In this document: positions 1 through 8,299 of the stretch, in pieces | Layout of the letters: the number at the start of each line of letters is the position of its first letter | How positions within the stretch are numbered: the first letter of the stretch is position 1 | Assembly: GCF_006438925.1 (NCBI RefSeq) | Contig: NZ_RCZA01000007.1 | Location: 251,611 to 315,610 of the forward strand | DNA length: 64,000 nt | Direction of reading: 5' to 3' | Origin: Pseudomonas mandelii | GTDB lineage: Bacteria; Pseudomonadota; Gammaproteobacteria; Pseudomonadales; Pseudomonadaceae | Position numbers and translations under genes: made by a program | Notes under the pieces: generated by a model | Seen by the model: the letters and a program-made list of their open reading frames with translations, nothing else | Told to the model about the DNA's origin: nothing | Database searches by the model: none

Positions 1-311
1 CGGTTTATGTTGTCGGTCACGCATTCAACGATCAGCGGCACCTGATGCGGTGCGAAGCCTTCATAGGTCACGCGATGGTATTGCACGGTTTCGCCCAACA
101 GGCCCGCGCCTTTCTTGATCGCGCGATCCAGGGTTTCCTTGGGCATCGAAGCTTTTTTAGCCTGTTCAACCACCAGACGCAGGTGTGCGTTGGTGGTGAC
201 ATCGGCACCGTTACGGGCAGCGATGGTGATTTCTTTTACCAGTTTGCCGAAGATCTTGCCCTTGGCGTTAGATGCCGCTTCTTTGTGTTTAACCTTCCAC
301 TGTGCGCCCAT
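1..311 (-). CDS. YebC/PmpR family transcriptional regulator (5' part only)
   Basis: The visible 103 residues begin MGAQWKVKHKEA and run off the left window edge, so the C-terminal half is missing. The N-terminal helical region, with the motif LRLVVEQAKKASMPKETLDRAIKK split by basic residues, followed by YEGFAP, is the signature of the YebC/PmpR family (DNA-binding or translation-linked regulators, usually about 235-250 residues). The start Met is the only in-frame ATG before the family N-terminus. The MGAQWKVKHKEA opening fits the YeeN-like branch found in Pseudomonas rather than canonical YebC (MAGHSKW), so a precise role is not assigned. Confidence 0.85.
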   Translation of the reverse strand, partial: MGAQWKVKHKEAASNAKGKIFGKLVKEITIAARNGADVTTNAHLRLVVEQAKKASMPKETLDRAIKKGAGLLGETVQYHRVTYEGFAPHQVPLIVECVTDNIN

Positions 312-543
312 TACTCACTCTCTTGATCTGTGGCGCCGAGACATCTATTGGCCGACGCATGGCGCAAGTTTATACGCCCTAAAGTTGGCAATCGACCAAA
401 AAATCCACCCTGTTCACCCGCATGACGAATCGACATCTTCACCGGCAGTTGTAGGGCGATTCTGAAACTTCGATTTGCGGTGACCATAAAGGGCTGTGGT
501 TTCGTACCCTCTGCGCCCGAATTCCATGGCAGAAGCGCGTTCG

Positions 544-1968
544 ATGCACAACGACAAGGAAAGTCCCTTCACCCTGACACTTCTCGACGGCGATTTGAGT
601 TTGCAGGTGTTGCAGTTCAGTGGCCGAGAAGCCCTCAACCAGCCCTATCGATTCGACATCGAAGTGATCGGCCTCGCACCGGCCATGAACCTCGACCGAT
701 TGCTGCAACAGCCGGTGTTCCTCAGTCTGATGGAGGGCCAGGGTATTCATGGCATCCTTCACAGTGCCAGTCGCGAGCATCGCGGCCCACACCGGATCGG
801 CTACAAACTGGTGCTGGTGCCCTACCTTCAATGGCTCGACCGGCAGCGTTCACGCCGAGTCTTTCATCACCTCAGCGTACCCATGATCCTGCGCCAACTG
901 CTGGAAGAACATGATGTGCCCGAGGGGAGCTATCGTTTCGAATTATCCAACGGACGCTATCCCGTCCGGCCTTTTTGCATTCAGTACGAGGAGAGCGATC
1001 TGGCATTGCTGCAACGGCTGTGCGAAGAAGAAGGCATTCACTATCATTTCGAACATCAGCGCGAGGGGCATGTGTTGGTCCTGGCGGATGACAGCCTGAG
1101 TTTCCCCCAGGACCCCGTCCTTACGCCTTTCCAGGGCAACGCGCCCGAAGACAGTGACGTGCCCGTGATCAGTGAGTTGTTCCAGCGCCATGACTCGCCG
1201 CCCTTTCCCTCACGACTGGAGGCCAGGAACCGTGGTTCGCAAAAAACCGACGAGGGAGCGGCCAACCACGCTTTCAGCAAACCATTGCCGGTGATGGTCC
1301 GCCCCGCGCCCGAGCACATCCATCACGATCAGTTGAGCCGACGACAACTGGAACGTCTGCGTTGCCAGCACCTGCAGATCCACGGCCAAAGCAACCAGAG
1401 TGCACTGCGCAGCGCACGGATAGTGCAAGTGTCAGAACATCCAATGCCGAATTTCAACGATCAATGGCTGCTCACCGAAACCCGACATCAGGGGCAACAA
1501 CCTTCGATTCTTGCCACCGACAAACCCGTTACTGTCCGCCATTACCGCAATCGGTTCACCGCCATTCCCTGGTCAACGGTCTTCAGGCCGGCGCTCAGAC
1601 AGACCAGGCCGAGCATCCCGGGCTATCAGCCCGCCCGGGTGCTGGGCCCTGCCGGGCAGCCGGCGACGCTGGATGATCGAGGTCGAATACAGGTTGGGCT
1701 GTGGCCAACAGCGCAAGCGGATCCGCTTGAATCTGCCGGTATCTGGTTACCGGTGGCCTTTGCAGCGCCGGACGGCCGGATTGACCCGTCCAGCCTGCCA
1801 AAGGCCGGCAGCGACGTCCTGATCAGTTTTCTCGACAGCGACCCGGACCGACCGGTGCTGTGCGTCGGCATGGGCCATCACCCGCGCACTCGGCCTGTTC
1901 CCGAGCCACGCCGCGATAGCCACTTGCTGCTCGATTGGCTGGTCAATCGCTCGGACCTCACGCCCTGA
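544..1968 (+). CDS. Short orphan VgrG-like type VI secretion tip protein
   Basis: About 474 residues from the ATG at 544; ATG 526 and GTG 496 are possible earlier starts, none with a strong ribosome site. The N-terminal two thirds is the gp27-like VgrG base: FSGREALNQPYRFDIEV, then EESDLALLQRLCEEEGIHYHFEH, the usual hub motif. It is followed by the gp5 OB-fold (RIQVGLWP, GIWLPV, FLDSDPDRPVLCVG). The protein stops within about 30 residues of the OB-fold, so the beta-helical needle of normal VgrG (about 650-750 residues) is absent. There is no PAAR, Hcp, adaptor or effector gene nearby; the next gene is convergent. By family, VgrG trimers form the membrane-puncturing tip. Whether this short form works is unknown. 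Confidence 0.8.
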   Translation: MHNDKESPFTLTLLDGDLSLQVLQFSGREALNQPYRFDIEVIGLAPAMNLDRLLQQPVFLSLMEGQGIHGILHSASREHRGPHRIGYKLVLVPYLQWLDRQRSRRVFHHLSVPMILRQLLEEHDVPEGSYRFELSNGRYPVRPFCIQYEESDLALLQRLCEEEGIHYHFEHQREGHVLVLADDSLSFPQDPVLTPFQGNAPEDSDVPVISELFQRHDSPPFPSRLEARNRGSQKTDEGAANHAFSKPLPVMVRPAPEHIHHDQLSRRQLERLRCQHLQIHGQSNQSALRSARIVQVSEHPMPNFNDQWLLTETRHQGQQPSILATDKPVTVRHYRNRFTAIPWSTVFRPALRQTRPSIPGYQPARVLGPAGQPATLDDRGRIQVGLWPTAQADPLESAGIWLPVAFAAPDGRIDPSSLPKAGSDVLISFLDSDPDRPVLCVGMGHHPRTRPVPEPRRDSHLLLDWLVNRSDLTP

Positions 1969-1971
1969 CAC

Positions 1972-3363
1972 TCAGACCTTGTCGGCCTTGCCTGCCGCCG
2001 CCGCGAACTTCGCCAGACGCACATCCAGATGCCGTGGCCGGCGCCCGTGATCCTCGGCGCGTTCCTTGCGGCGGATGGCGTTGCGCACCATCAATGAGCC
2101 GAGGTAACGAATCGGTTCCGGCGGAAACAAGCCCAACGGGCCGTTGACCAGGGGCGAACGGGTCCAGGCGTTGTCCAGTCCCTGAACCATCGAGGCGAGA
2201 ATCTGCCCGCCCATATGACACGGGCCAACCCCGCTGCCGGAGTATCCGAAACCATAAAACACGTTGCCGCTGGCACTCATCTGACCGAAAAACGGCAAAC
2301 CGGTGACCGAGCGATCAGACGGACCGTTCCAGGTCGCCTCGACCTTGACCTGGGCAAACGCCGGGAAGAACTCGCTCAGGCTGTGCTGCAACAATCCGGC
2401 ATAGGGCGATGGCTGATCGAACACCGGCAACATTCGACCGCCGTAAGCAAAGGTGTTGCCGCCCTTGCCGAGCATGATTCGGCCGTCCGGAGTGTTGTGG
2501 TAGTAATGCACGAAAATCCGCGAATCGAGCACGGTGACGCCGCTGGTCAAGCCGATCTCGTTGAGCAGATCAGGTCGCGGTTCGGTGATCAGCATGTCGC
2601 TGGAAACAATCGCCACACTGCGCTCGAACTGTGGAAACGCCCGGGCCATCCAGGCGTTCATCGCCAGCACCACGCGATCCGCTCGAACGGTGCCGTTCGG
2701 GGTTTGTATCCCCGCAGGCTTGCCCTCCTGCAACCCGGTCATGGCGGTGTGCTCGTGAATCCTCACCCCGAGTTGCAAGGCGACCCGGCGCAAGCCGCGC
2801 ACCAGTTTGCCCGGTTGCACGCTTGCCGCCGCCGGGGAAAACCAGCCTTCCAGATGTTTGCTGGAACCGGCCATGCGTTGCACATCGGCCACCGGCCGTT
2901 GGGTGAAAGAGTTGATGCCATTGCGCTCCAGCGCCGCGATCACGGCATCGGTCGAGCCGCATTGGGCACGGTTGGTGGCGGTGTAGAGCGTACCGTCGAG
3001 GCGGTAATCGGCGTCCACCGCGTACTGCTCGCAAAAGGCGCCGATGGCATGGATGCTGCGCTCGGACTCCTTGACCAATCGCACCGCTTCTTCGACGCCG
3101 AACAGCCGTTCAAGGGTGAAGTACTTGGCCGACCACGACAGCGCACAACCACCGTTGCGACCACTGGCGCCAGCGCCGCAGATATCGGCCTCGATCAGCA
3201 GCACATCCAGTTCGGGGTTCTGTTCCTTGAGCATGATCGCGGTCCACAGCCCGGTGTAGCCGCCGCCGACGATGCAGACGTCGGCCCGGGTGTCGCCTTC
3301 CAGTGCCGGACAGGTGTCGGATACATCGGCCTTCAGGGCCTGGTCCAGCCAAAAGGGTCTCAT
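1972..3363 (-). CDS. FAD-dependent amine oxidase (DAO/GlpO fold), candidate PbfC/PbfD-type phosphonate oxidase
   Basis: 463 residues. A Rossmann FAD-binding motif (CIVGGGYTGLWTA) lies near residue 32, followed by GASGRNGGCALS, the usual flavin-contact segment of DAO-family amine oxidases. A second FAD-contact segment near the C-terminus contains GYSGSGVGPCHMGG. The start at 3363 is chosen because GGAG precedes it by a good spacing. It lies 69 bp downstream of the organophosphate-type carrier on the same strand and probably forms one operon with it. Related FAD oxidases in phosphonate loci are known to oxidise N-methyl-2-aminoethylphosphonate (and some plain 2-aminoethylphosphonate) to phosphonoacetaldehyde, the PhnX substrate. 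That role here is inferred from the phnW/phnX context. A gamma-glutamylputrescine-oxidase-like activity is the alternative. Confidence 0.85.
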   Translation of the reverse strand: MRPFWLDQALKADVSDTCPALEGDTRADVCIVGGGYTGLWTAIMLKEQNPELDVLLIEADICGAGASGRNGGCALSWSAKYFTLERLFGVEEAVRLVKESERSIHAIGAFCEQYAVDADYRLDGTLYTATNRAQCGSTDAVIAALERNGINSFTQRPVADVQRMAGSSKHLEGWFSPAAASVQPGKLVRGLRRVALQLGVRIHEHTAMTGLQEGKPAGIQTPNGTVRADRVVLAMNAWMARAFPQFERSVAIVSSDMLITEPRPDLLNEIGLTSGVTVLDSRIFVHYYHNTPDGRIMLGKGGNTFAYGGRMLPVFDQPSPYAGLLQHSLSEFFPAFAQVKVEATWNGPSDRSVTGLPFFGQMSASGNVFYGFGYSGSGVGPCHMGGQILASMVQGLDNAWTRSPLVNGPLGLFPPEPIRYLGSLMVRNAIRRKERAEDHGRRPRHLDVRLAKFAAAAGKADKV

Positions 3364-3432
3364 TGGAAATCTCCAGTCAGATGTCCACCCGCTAGCCTGC
3401 CGCAGGCGCAGCAAGCCGCGAGGGAAAGGGGT

Positions 3433-4758
3433 TCAGCTACGCAGAGGTTTTACAGTCATCCGTTGGTTAGGCACGAAAGCGCTTTCGGCACGCAGGCCAG
3501 CCGGGCGGCTGTTCCAGTGCGGGATCAGCACCAGGGCTGAAAACATCGCGCAACCGGCGAAGACGATGAACACGGTGACCGAGTCGAAGTAGCCCGGCAG
3601 CAATCCGCCAAGAATCGCCCCGACCGAGCCGCAACCGTTGACGAAACCGGCCGCTGTGGCGCCCGCCTTGGCGGTGCCGAAATCGATCGCGGCCGCGCCG
3701 CTGATCATCGAGTCCGGTCCGTACAGGGTCAGGCCCATGACGAACAGCAGCGCCACCACCAGCATCACGCTGCCGGTATGCAGGGCGCCCATGAACAACG
3801 CCAGGGTCACCGTCAGCGCCAACAGGCTGAGCACACACGCCGGCATGCGTCGGGCGCCGAACAGTTTGTCCGAAGCCAGACCCAGCAGAATGGGCCCAAG
3901 CAACCCGGCCAGTTCAAACGCGGTCGGAATGATTGCCGCGCCGACCTTGCCCACCGAGGGCATCTGCTCGAAGACGATCACCGGCCCCCAGAGCAGAATC
4001 GCGTAGCGCGCCGGTTTCAGCAGAAAGTACGCGAGGCCCAGAACCAGCACGGTGCGGTTGCGCAGAATTTCTTTTAACGGTTCCAGAATGCTGATCTTGC
4101 TTTGCGCATCGGCCTCTTGCGCCGTCAGTTGCGGCTCCGGTTCCACCGCCGGCAAGCCAACGTCTTCGGGTTTGTTGCGCTGAAAAATAAAAAACAGCAC
4201 GGCGACCAGCCCAACCACCGCCGCACTGGAAAAGAACGCCGCATGCCAGGTGCCGATCAGCGTATACGCCCACCAGCCAGCGAACGGCGAAGCCACCAAC
4301 CCACCAAAGGCGTAGCAGGAACTCCACAACCCCAGCACCCGCCCGCGCTGTTCGGCGGGAAAGAAGCTACCGAGGTTCTTGCACAGCCCGGACCAGCCGG
4401 TGGACTGGGCAAACCCTTGAATCAACATGCACGTAGCGAAGATTGGCAACGTCGCAAAACTGCCCATCACCAAGGCGGCCGCCGCTGAAATCAACAACCC
4501 GCCAAACACTACGACCCTTGGGCCAAAGCGGTCGGCCAGAATGCCCCAGGTGAATTGCCCGATGGCGTAAGCCGTGAGGTAGATGGCGTCGAGGTTGGCC
4601 ATGGCCATTTTGTCGAGCATGAAGGTGGGGTCTTCGGCGATCCCCAGTTTTGCCACGGAAAAAGCTTTGCGGGTGAAGTAGAACGCGGCGTAAGCGAGCC
4701 AGGTGATCGCGAAGATCTGCACGCGCCAACGCTTGATGGTGCCGATGTGCTTGTTCAT
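3433..4758 (-). CDS. MFS carrier of the organophosphate:Pi antiporter (OPA/GlpT-UhpT) type
   Basis: 441 residues with about 12 hydrophobic segments. The first helix region ends YAAFYFTRKAFSVAK, and the loop between helices 4 and 5 carries TGWSGLCKNLGSFFPAEQRGR. Both segments resemble GlpT, UhpT and SLC37 proteins of the OPA family, which exchange phosphorylated organic anions for phosphate. The start at 4758 (MNKHIG) avoids a 25-codon upstream extension with no family resemblance. It precedes the FAD oxidase and is divergent from a LysR gene. In this setting an import role for 2-aminoethylphosphonate or its N-methyl derivative is a reasonable inference, since no phnSTUV-type ABC transporter is visible in the window. 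Confidence 0.85.
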   Translation of the reverse strand: MNKHIGTIKRWRVQIFAITWLAYAAFYFTRKAFSVAKLGIAEDPTFMLDKMAMANLDAIYLTAYAIGQFTWGILADRFGPRVVVFGGLLISAAAALVMGSFATLPIFATCMLIQGFAQSTGWSGLCKNLGSFFPAEQRGRVLGLWSSCYAFGGLVASPFAGWWAYTLIGTWHAAFFSSAAVVGLVAVLFFIFQRNKPEDVGLPAVEPEPQLTAQEADAQSKISILEPLKEILRNRTVLVLGLAYFLLKPARYAILLWGPVIVFEQMPSVGKVGAAIIPTAFELAGLLGPILLGLASDKLFGARRMPACVLSLLALTVTLALFMGALHTGSVMLVVALLFVMGLTLYGPDSMISGAAAIDFGTAKAGATAAGFVNGCGSVGAILGGLLPGYFDSVTVFIVFAGCAMFSALVLIPHWNSRPAGLRAESAFVPNQRMTVKPLRS

Positions 4759-4835
4759 GGTGGTTCTGACCTCAGGGTGTGAGTGTGCCGGCAGAAATTG
4801 AGAAATAACGCCTGTTTTTTTATTGTTGAGCACTT

Positions 4836-4865
4836 CGATATCGCGGCTTCCCTTTGGCGATATCG
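4836..4865. promoter_or_regulatory. Pair of CGATATCG octamers, candidate operator upstream of the carrier/oxidase genes
   Basis: The self-complementary octamer CGATATCG occurs at 4836-4843 and again at 4858-4865. The centres are 22 bp apart, about two helical turns. They lie in the 268-bp divergent gap between the MFS carrier and the LysR gene. This spacing suits two protein dimers on one face of DNA. The binding protein is unknown; the adjacent LysR is the first candidate. Confidence 0.35.
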
Positions 4866-5026
4866 GTCAGATGAGTCCTGCTGTTGCACGCACAGGCTCA
4901 TGGCCGCCGACGCTGTTCGACTGACCAGTCACCGGGGCTGAGGTGGATAAAAACAATTACTGATTAATAAGTGAAATCGATTTATCGTATTTCCAATATA
5001 AGCTCAGCTTGTTACTGGAGGTTTCG

Positions 5027-5902
5027 ATGTCGGTTTCCCACGCCCAGCTCAAAGCCTTCCACGCCGTGGCCGTGCACGGAAGCTTTACCAAAGCCGCCGA
5101 GCGGCTATTCCTCACGCAACCGGCGATTTCCGACCAAGTGCGCAAGCTCGAAGAGCGTTTCGGTGTGCTGCTGTTCCACCGCAATAAACGTTCGGTCCGT
5201 CTGACGGATTTGGGCGAGCGCTTGTTGAGCATCACTCAGCGGCTGTTCGTCATCGAGGCCGAGGCGCAGGAATTACTTCAAGAGTCTCAGGCACTGCAGA
5301 CCGGCACTCTGATTCTCGCCGTCGATGCGCCGGTACATGTGCTGCCGCAGATCGCGCGGTTCTGCGAACGCTACCCCGGCATCAGCGTGAAGATCGAAAC
5401 TGGCAACACCGACGAATCGCTGTTCCGGTTGTTCAACTACCAGGCCGATCTGGCGTTGCTGGGCCGGGAGGTGAGTGACGAGCGTCTGATCTCGTTGCCG
5501 CTGCGCAACGACCCGATGGTGGCGTTCGTTTCGCGCAATCATCCGTGGGCCGACCGTGAGTCGATTTGCCTCGCGGATCTGGATGACACGCCGTTGGTGC
5601 TGCGGGAAATCGGCTCGGTGACGCGGCAGACGCTGGAAGAAGAAATGGCTCAGGCAGGCTTTCGCATTCGCCCGGCGATTCAGGTTGAAGGTCGGGAAGC
5701 GGCGCGTGAGGCGGTGGTCGTGGGGATTGGCGTTGGTGTTGTTTCTGCTGCCGAGTTCGGTGCGGATTCACGGGTGTGTGCGTTGCCGATTACCGACTGC
5801 AAACGGCGACTAACTGAAACCCTGGTGTGCTTGCGCGAGCAGAGTTCGCGGCGAGTGGTGGCGACGTTTCTGGAGATGGTCCGCGAGAGTCTCCCCCTGT
5901 AG
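5027..5902 (+). CDS. LysR family regulator, divergent from the carrier/oxidase operon
   Basis: 291 residues: a winged HTH in the first 65 (FHAVAVHGSFTKAAERLFLTQPAISDQVRKLEE) followed by a periplasmic-binding-like effector domain. The ATG at 5027 is preceded by GGAGG, so the TTG 18 bp upstream is rejected. It is divergent from the OPA-type carrier and FAD oxidase, the usual arrangement for a LysR activator and its targets, and lies about 1.1 kb from phnW. It is not closely similar in sequence to the second LysR at 6016-6882, though both have the same architecture. The effector is unknown; 2-aminoethylphosphonate or a derivative is the obvious hypothesis. The stop codon is part of a REP palindrome. 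Confidence 0.92.
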   Translation: MSVSHAQLKAFHAVAVHGSFTKAAERLFLTQPAISDQVRKLEERFGVLLFHRNKRSVRLTDLGERLLSITQRLFVIEAEAQELLQESQALQTGTLILAVDAPVHVLPQIARFCERYPGISVKIETGNTDESLFRLFNYQADLALLGREVSDERLISLPLRNDPMVAFVSRNHPWADRESICLADLDDTPLVLREIGSVTRQTLEEEMAQAGFRIRPAIQVEGREAAREAVVVGIGVGVVSAAEFGADSRVCALPITDCKRRLTETLVCLREQSSRRVVATFLEMVRESLPL

Positions 5903-6004
5903 GAGCTGTCGAGTGAAACGAGGCTGCGATCTTTTGACCTTTCGCTTGAGACTCAAGTGAACCGGGAAAGATCGCAGCCTCGTTTCACTCGACAGCTCCT
6001 ACAG
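5897..6004. repeat. Paired REP palindrome, GTAGGAGCTGTCGAGTG type
   Basis: Two inverted arms of about 38 bp (left begins CTGTAGGAGCTGTCGAGTG, right ends with its complement) enclose about 30 bp. It lies between two convergent LysR genes and overlaps the last codons of the first. The same unit recurs near 32.2 and 35.9 kb. Confidence 0.9.
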
Positions 6005-6015
6005 AGACTGCGCGG

Positions 6016-6882
6016 TCAATTCAGATTCGGCGCCAACTCGAAAAACGCCTGTATCAAGCGCAAATCCCGCCGCCGCTCCATGCAGCCAATCATGTGCCGA
6101 TTGACCAACCCGTCACCAAGAATCGGCACCGCCACCACCCTCGGGTCGTGGCTGACCTCCACCGACGACACCACGCCGACCCCCAACTCTGCGGCGACGG
6201 CTTCAGTCACCGCCTCGCGACTGTCCAGCTCCAGTAACACCCGTGGACTGACCAACGCCATCGCGCACGCCTCGTCGAAGGTGCGCCGGGTGATCGAACT
6301 TGGCTCGCGCAACACCATGATCACCTGATCCAGCGCCTTGAGCGGCACCCCCTTGGACATCTGCGCCCAGGGATGACCGTCGGGCACCAGCGCACAAATC
6401 CGTGATTCGCTTAAGGCTTGCAAATGCAGGCCCTTGCGCGGCTCGACCTCGGTCAGCACCGCCACGTCGGCATGCTCCGACAACAACGCCGCCAGGGTTT
6501 CCTGAGCATTGCCCAGCCGCAGGTTCACGGTAATGCCGGGATACCGCGCGCGCAGACTGGCAAGCATCGGCATGACCATGTGCGGCCCGTCCGCCGCAAC
6601 CTCCAAACGCCCGGTCAGCAACTGCCGGTTGGCCTCGAGCATCACCTGCGCTTCTTCAGCCAGACCGAACATTGCCCAGGTGATCGCGGCCAGTTTGGTG
6701 CCCTCCTCCGTCAGCTCCACCCGTCGCGCGGTGCGCCGCAACAGGGTGATCTGGTAATGCTCCTCCAGCGCCTTGATGTGCCCGGTGACCGCCGGCTGGC
6801 TGATGAACAGTCGTGCGGCGGCCCGGGTGAAGCTGCCCTCGCGGGCCACCGCATCGAAGGCGCGGAGCTGGAACAGGTTCAT
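6016..6882 (-). CDS. LysR family regulator divergent from phnW, probable phosphonate-pathway activator
   Basis: 288 residues, N-terminal winged HTH (FDAVAREGSFTRAAARLFISQPAVTGHIKALEE) and a LysR substrate-binding domain. It is divergent from phnW with a 109-bp gap that contains a perfect 7-bp inverted repeat typical of a LysR site. This layout matches LysR activators that control 2-aminoethylphosphonate degradation in pseudomonads, so control of phnW (and perhaps phnX) is likely. The ligand and target cannot be read from sequence. It is convergent with the other LysR gene across a REP pair. Confidence 0.92.
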   Translation of the reverse strand: MNLFQLRAFDAVAREGSFTRAAARLFISQPAVTGHIKALEEHYQITLLRRTARRVELTEEGTKLAAITWAMFGLAEEAQVMLEANRQLLTGRLEVAADGPHMVMPMLASLRARYPGITVNLRLGNAQETLAALLSEHADVAVLTEVEPRKGLHLQALSESRICALVPDGHPWAQMSKGVPLKALDQVIMVLREPSSITRRTFDEACAMALVSPRVLLELDSREAVTEAVAAELGVGVVSSVEVSHDPRVVAVPILGDGLVNRHMIGCMERRRDLRLIQAFFELAPNLN

Positions 6883-6917
6883 GAATAACCCTCACTGATG
6901 GCTGGCATAACAACAAA

Positions 6918-6950
6918 CAATTTGATTGATAGCACGGCAAATTGCAATTT
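6918..6950. promoter_or_regulatory. Candidate LysR operator between the LysR gene and phnW
   Basis: CAATTTG at 6918-6924 and CAAATTG at 6938-6944 form a perfect 7-bp inverted repeat with a 13-bp spacer. CAATTT follows directly at 6945-6950, which could form a half-site for a second subunit. It lies in the divergent gap 33 to 48 bp ahead of the phnW start and about 36 bp from the LysR start. Confidence 0.45.
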
Positions 6951-6991
6951 AAGCCCCGTAGCTTCATCCCATCGATTGCGAGGACACGAGA

Positions 6992-8101
6992 ATGAGTACT
7001 GCCGAACCCATCCTGCTCACCCCCGGACCACTGACCACATCGGCCCGCACCCGTCAGGCGATGATGGTCGACTGGGGTTCATGGGATGACCGCTTCAATC
7101 AACTGACCGCCAGCCTGTGCGAACAATTGCTGGCGATCATCAACGGCGGCGACAGCCACCACTGCGTGCCCCTGCAAGGCAGCGGCACATTCGCGGTCGA
7201 AGCGGCGATCGGTACGCTGGTGCCTCGGGACGGCAAAGTCCTGGTGCTGATCAACGGCGCCTACGGCAAACGCCTGGCGAAAATCTGCGAAGTGCTCGGC
7301 CGATCCTTCAGCACTTTTGAAACCGCCGAAGACGAGCCGACCACCGCCGCCGACGTCGACCGCCTGCTGCGCGCCGATGCCAGCATCACCCACGTCGCGC
7401 TGATTCACTGCGAAACCAGCACCGGGATCCTCAACCCACTGCCGGAAATCGCCCACGTCATCGCGCAACACGGCAAACGCCTGATCATCGACGCCATGAG
7501 TTCTTTTGGCGCGTTGCCGATCGATGCGCAACAGGTGCCGTTCGACGCGCTGATCGCCGCTTCGGGCAAATGCCTGGAAGGTGTGCCGGGAATGGGCTTT
7601 GTCTTCGCTCGCAAAGAAGCGCTGGCCAATGCCGCCGGCAACTCGCATTCGCTGGCGATGGACCTTTTCGATCAGCACACCTACATGGCCAAGACCGGCC
7701 AATGGCGCTTCACCCCGCCGACCCACGTGGTCGCCGCGCTGCACGAAGCCCTGCTGCAATACAACGAAGAAGGTGGTTTGCCCGCCCGGCATCGGCGCTA
7801 TGCCAACAACTGCCAGGTGCTGCTCGAAGACATGGCCAAGCTCGGACTGCGCAGCTTTCTGCCCGCAGAGATCCAGGCGCCGATCATCGTCACCTTTCAT
7901 GCGCCGAAAGATCCGCGTTACCAGTTCAAGGAGTTCTACGAACGCGTCAAGGCCAAGGGTTTCATCCTCTACCCCGGCAAATTGACCCAGGTCGAAACTT
8001 TCCGCGTCGGCTGCATCGGCCACGTCAACCAGGCCGAGATGCACGCGGCCGTGGCGGCGGTCGCCGACGTACTGCGCGAGATGGAAGTCCTCGAAATCTG
8101 A
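6992..8101 (+). CDS. phnW: 2-aminoethylphosphonate--pyruvate transaminase
   Basis: 369 residues, the family's usual length. This PLP enzyme transfers the amino group of 2-aminoethylphosphonate to pyruvate, giving phosphonoacetaldehyde and alanine. Visible markers: the N-terminal LLTPGPLTTS, the PLP-ring aspartate in LIIDAMSSFGA (Asp167) and the Schiff-base lysine in AASGKCLEGVPG (Lys193). These agree within one residue with the catalytic residues of the Salmonella enzyme. ATG at 6992 follows a GAGGACACGAG ribosome site. phnX follows about 200 bp downstream on the same strand with a REP pair between, so the two may be co-transcribed but separately tuned. Confidence 0.97.
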   Translation: MSTAEPILLTPGPLTTSARTRQAMMVDWGSWDDRFNQLTASLCEQLLAIINGGDSHHCVPLQGSGTFAVEAAIGTLVPRDGKVLVLINGAYGKRLAKICEVLGRSFSTFETAEDEPTTAADVDRLLRADASITHVALIHCETSTGILNPLPEIAHVIAQHGKRLIIDAMSSFGALPIDAQQVPFDALIAASGKCLEGVPGMGFVFARKEALANAAGNSHSLAMDLFDQHTYMAKTGQWRFTPPTHVVAALHEALLQYNEEGGLPARHRRYANNCQVLLEDMAKLGLRSFLPAEIQAPIIVTFHAPKDPRYQFKEFYERVKAKGFILYPGKLTQVETFRVGCIGHVNQAEMHAAVAAVADVLREMEVLEI

Positions 8102-8113
8102 TTCACGACGACC

Positions 8114-8266
8114 TGTAGCAGCTGTCGAGCCCCAGCGAGGCTGCGTTCGGCTGCGAAGCAGTCGTAAAAGCCATCCACCTCGGTGTTTTTAGATGAACCG
8201 AGTCGCCATAGTTAACGACTGCTGCGCAGCCGAACGCAGCCTCGCTGGGGCTCGACAGCTGCTACA
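8114..8266. repeat. Paired REP palindrome inside the phnW-phnX gap
   Basis: Left arm TGTAGCAGCTGTCGAGCC followed by CAGCGAGGCTGCGTTCGGCTGCG; the right arm is the complement ending CAGCTGCTACA. A non-palindromic middle of about 50 bp separates them. It fills almost the whole intergenic region between two genes of one pathway and could form a stable hairpin in the phnWX transcript. Confidence 0.88.
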
Positions 8267-8299
8267 CGGCTCTTCATTCCCCAATACAGGATTTGAGAC

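Noticed and set aside
2215..3540. Plus-strand ORF of 441 codons
   Set aside because: It lies opposite the FAD oxidase in the mirrored reading frame; composition is Arg/His/Gln-rich and no domain is visible.
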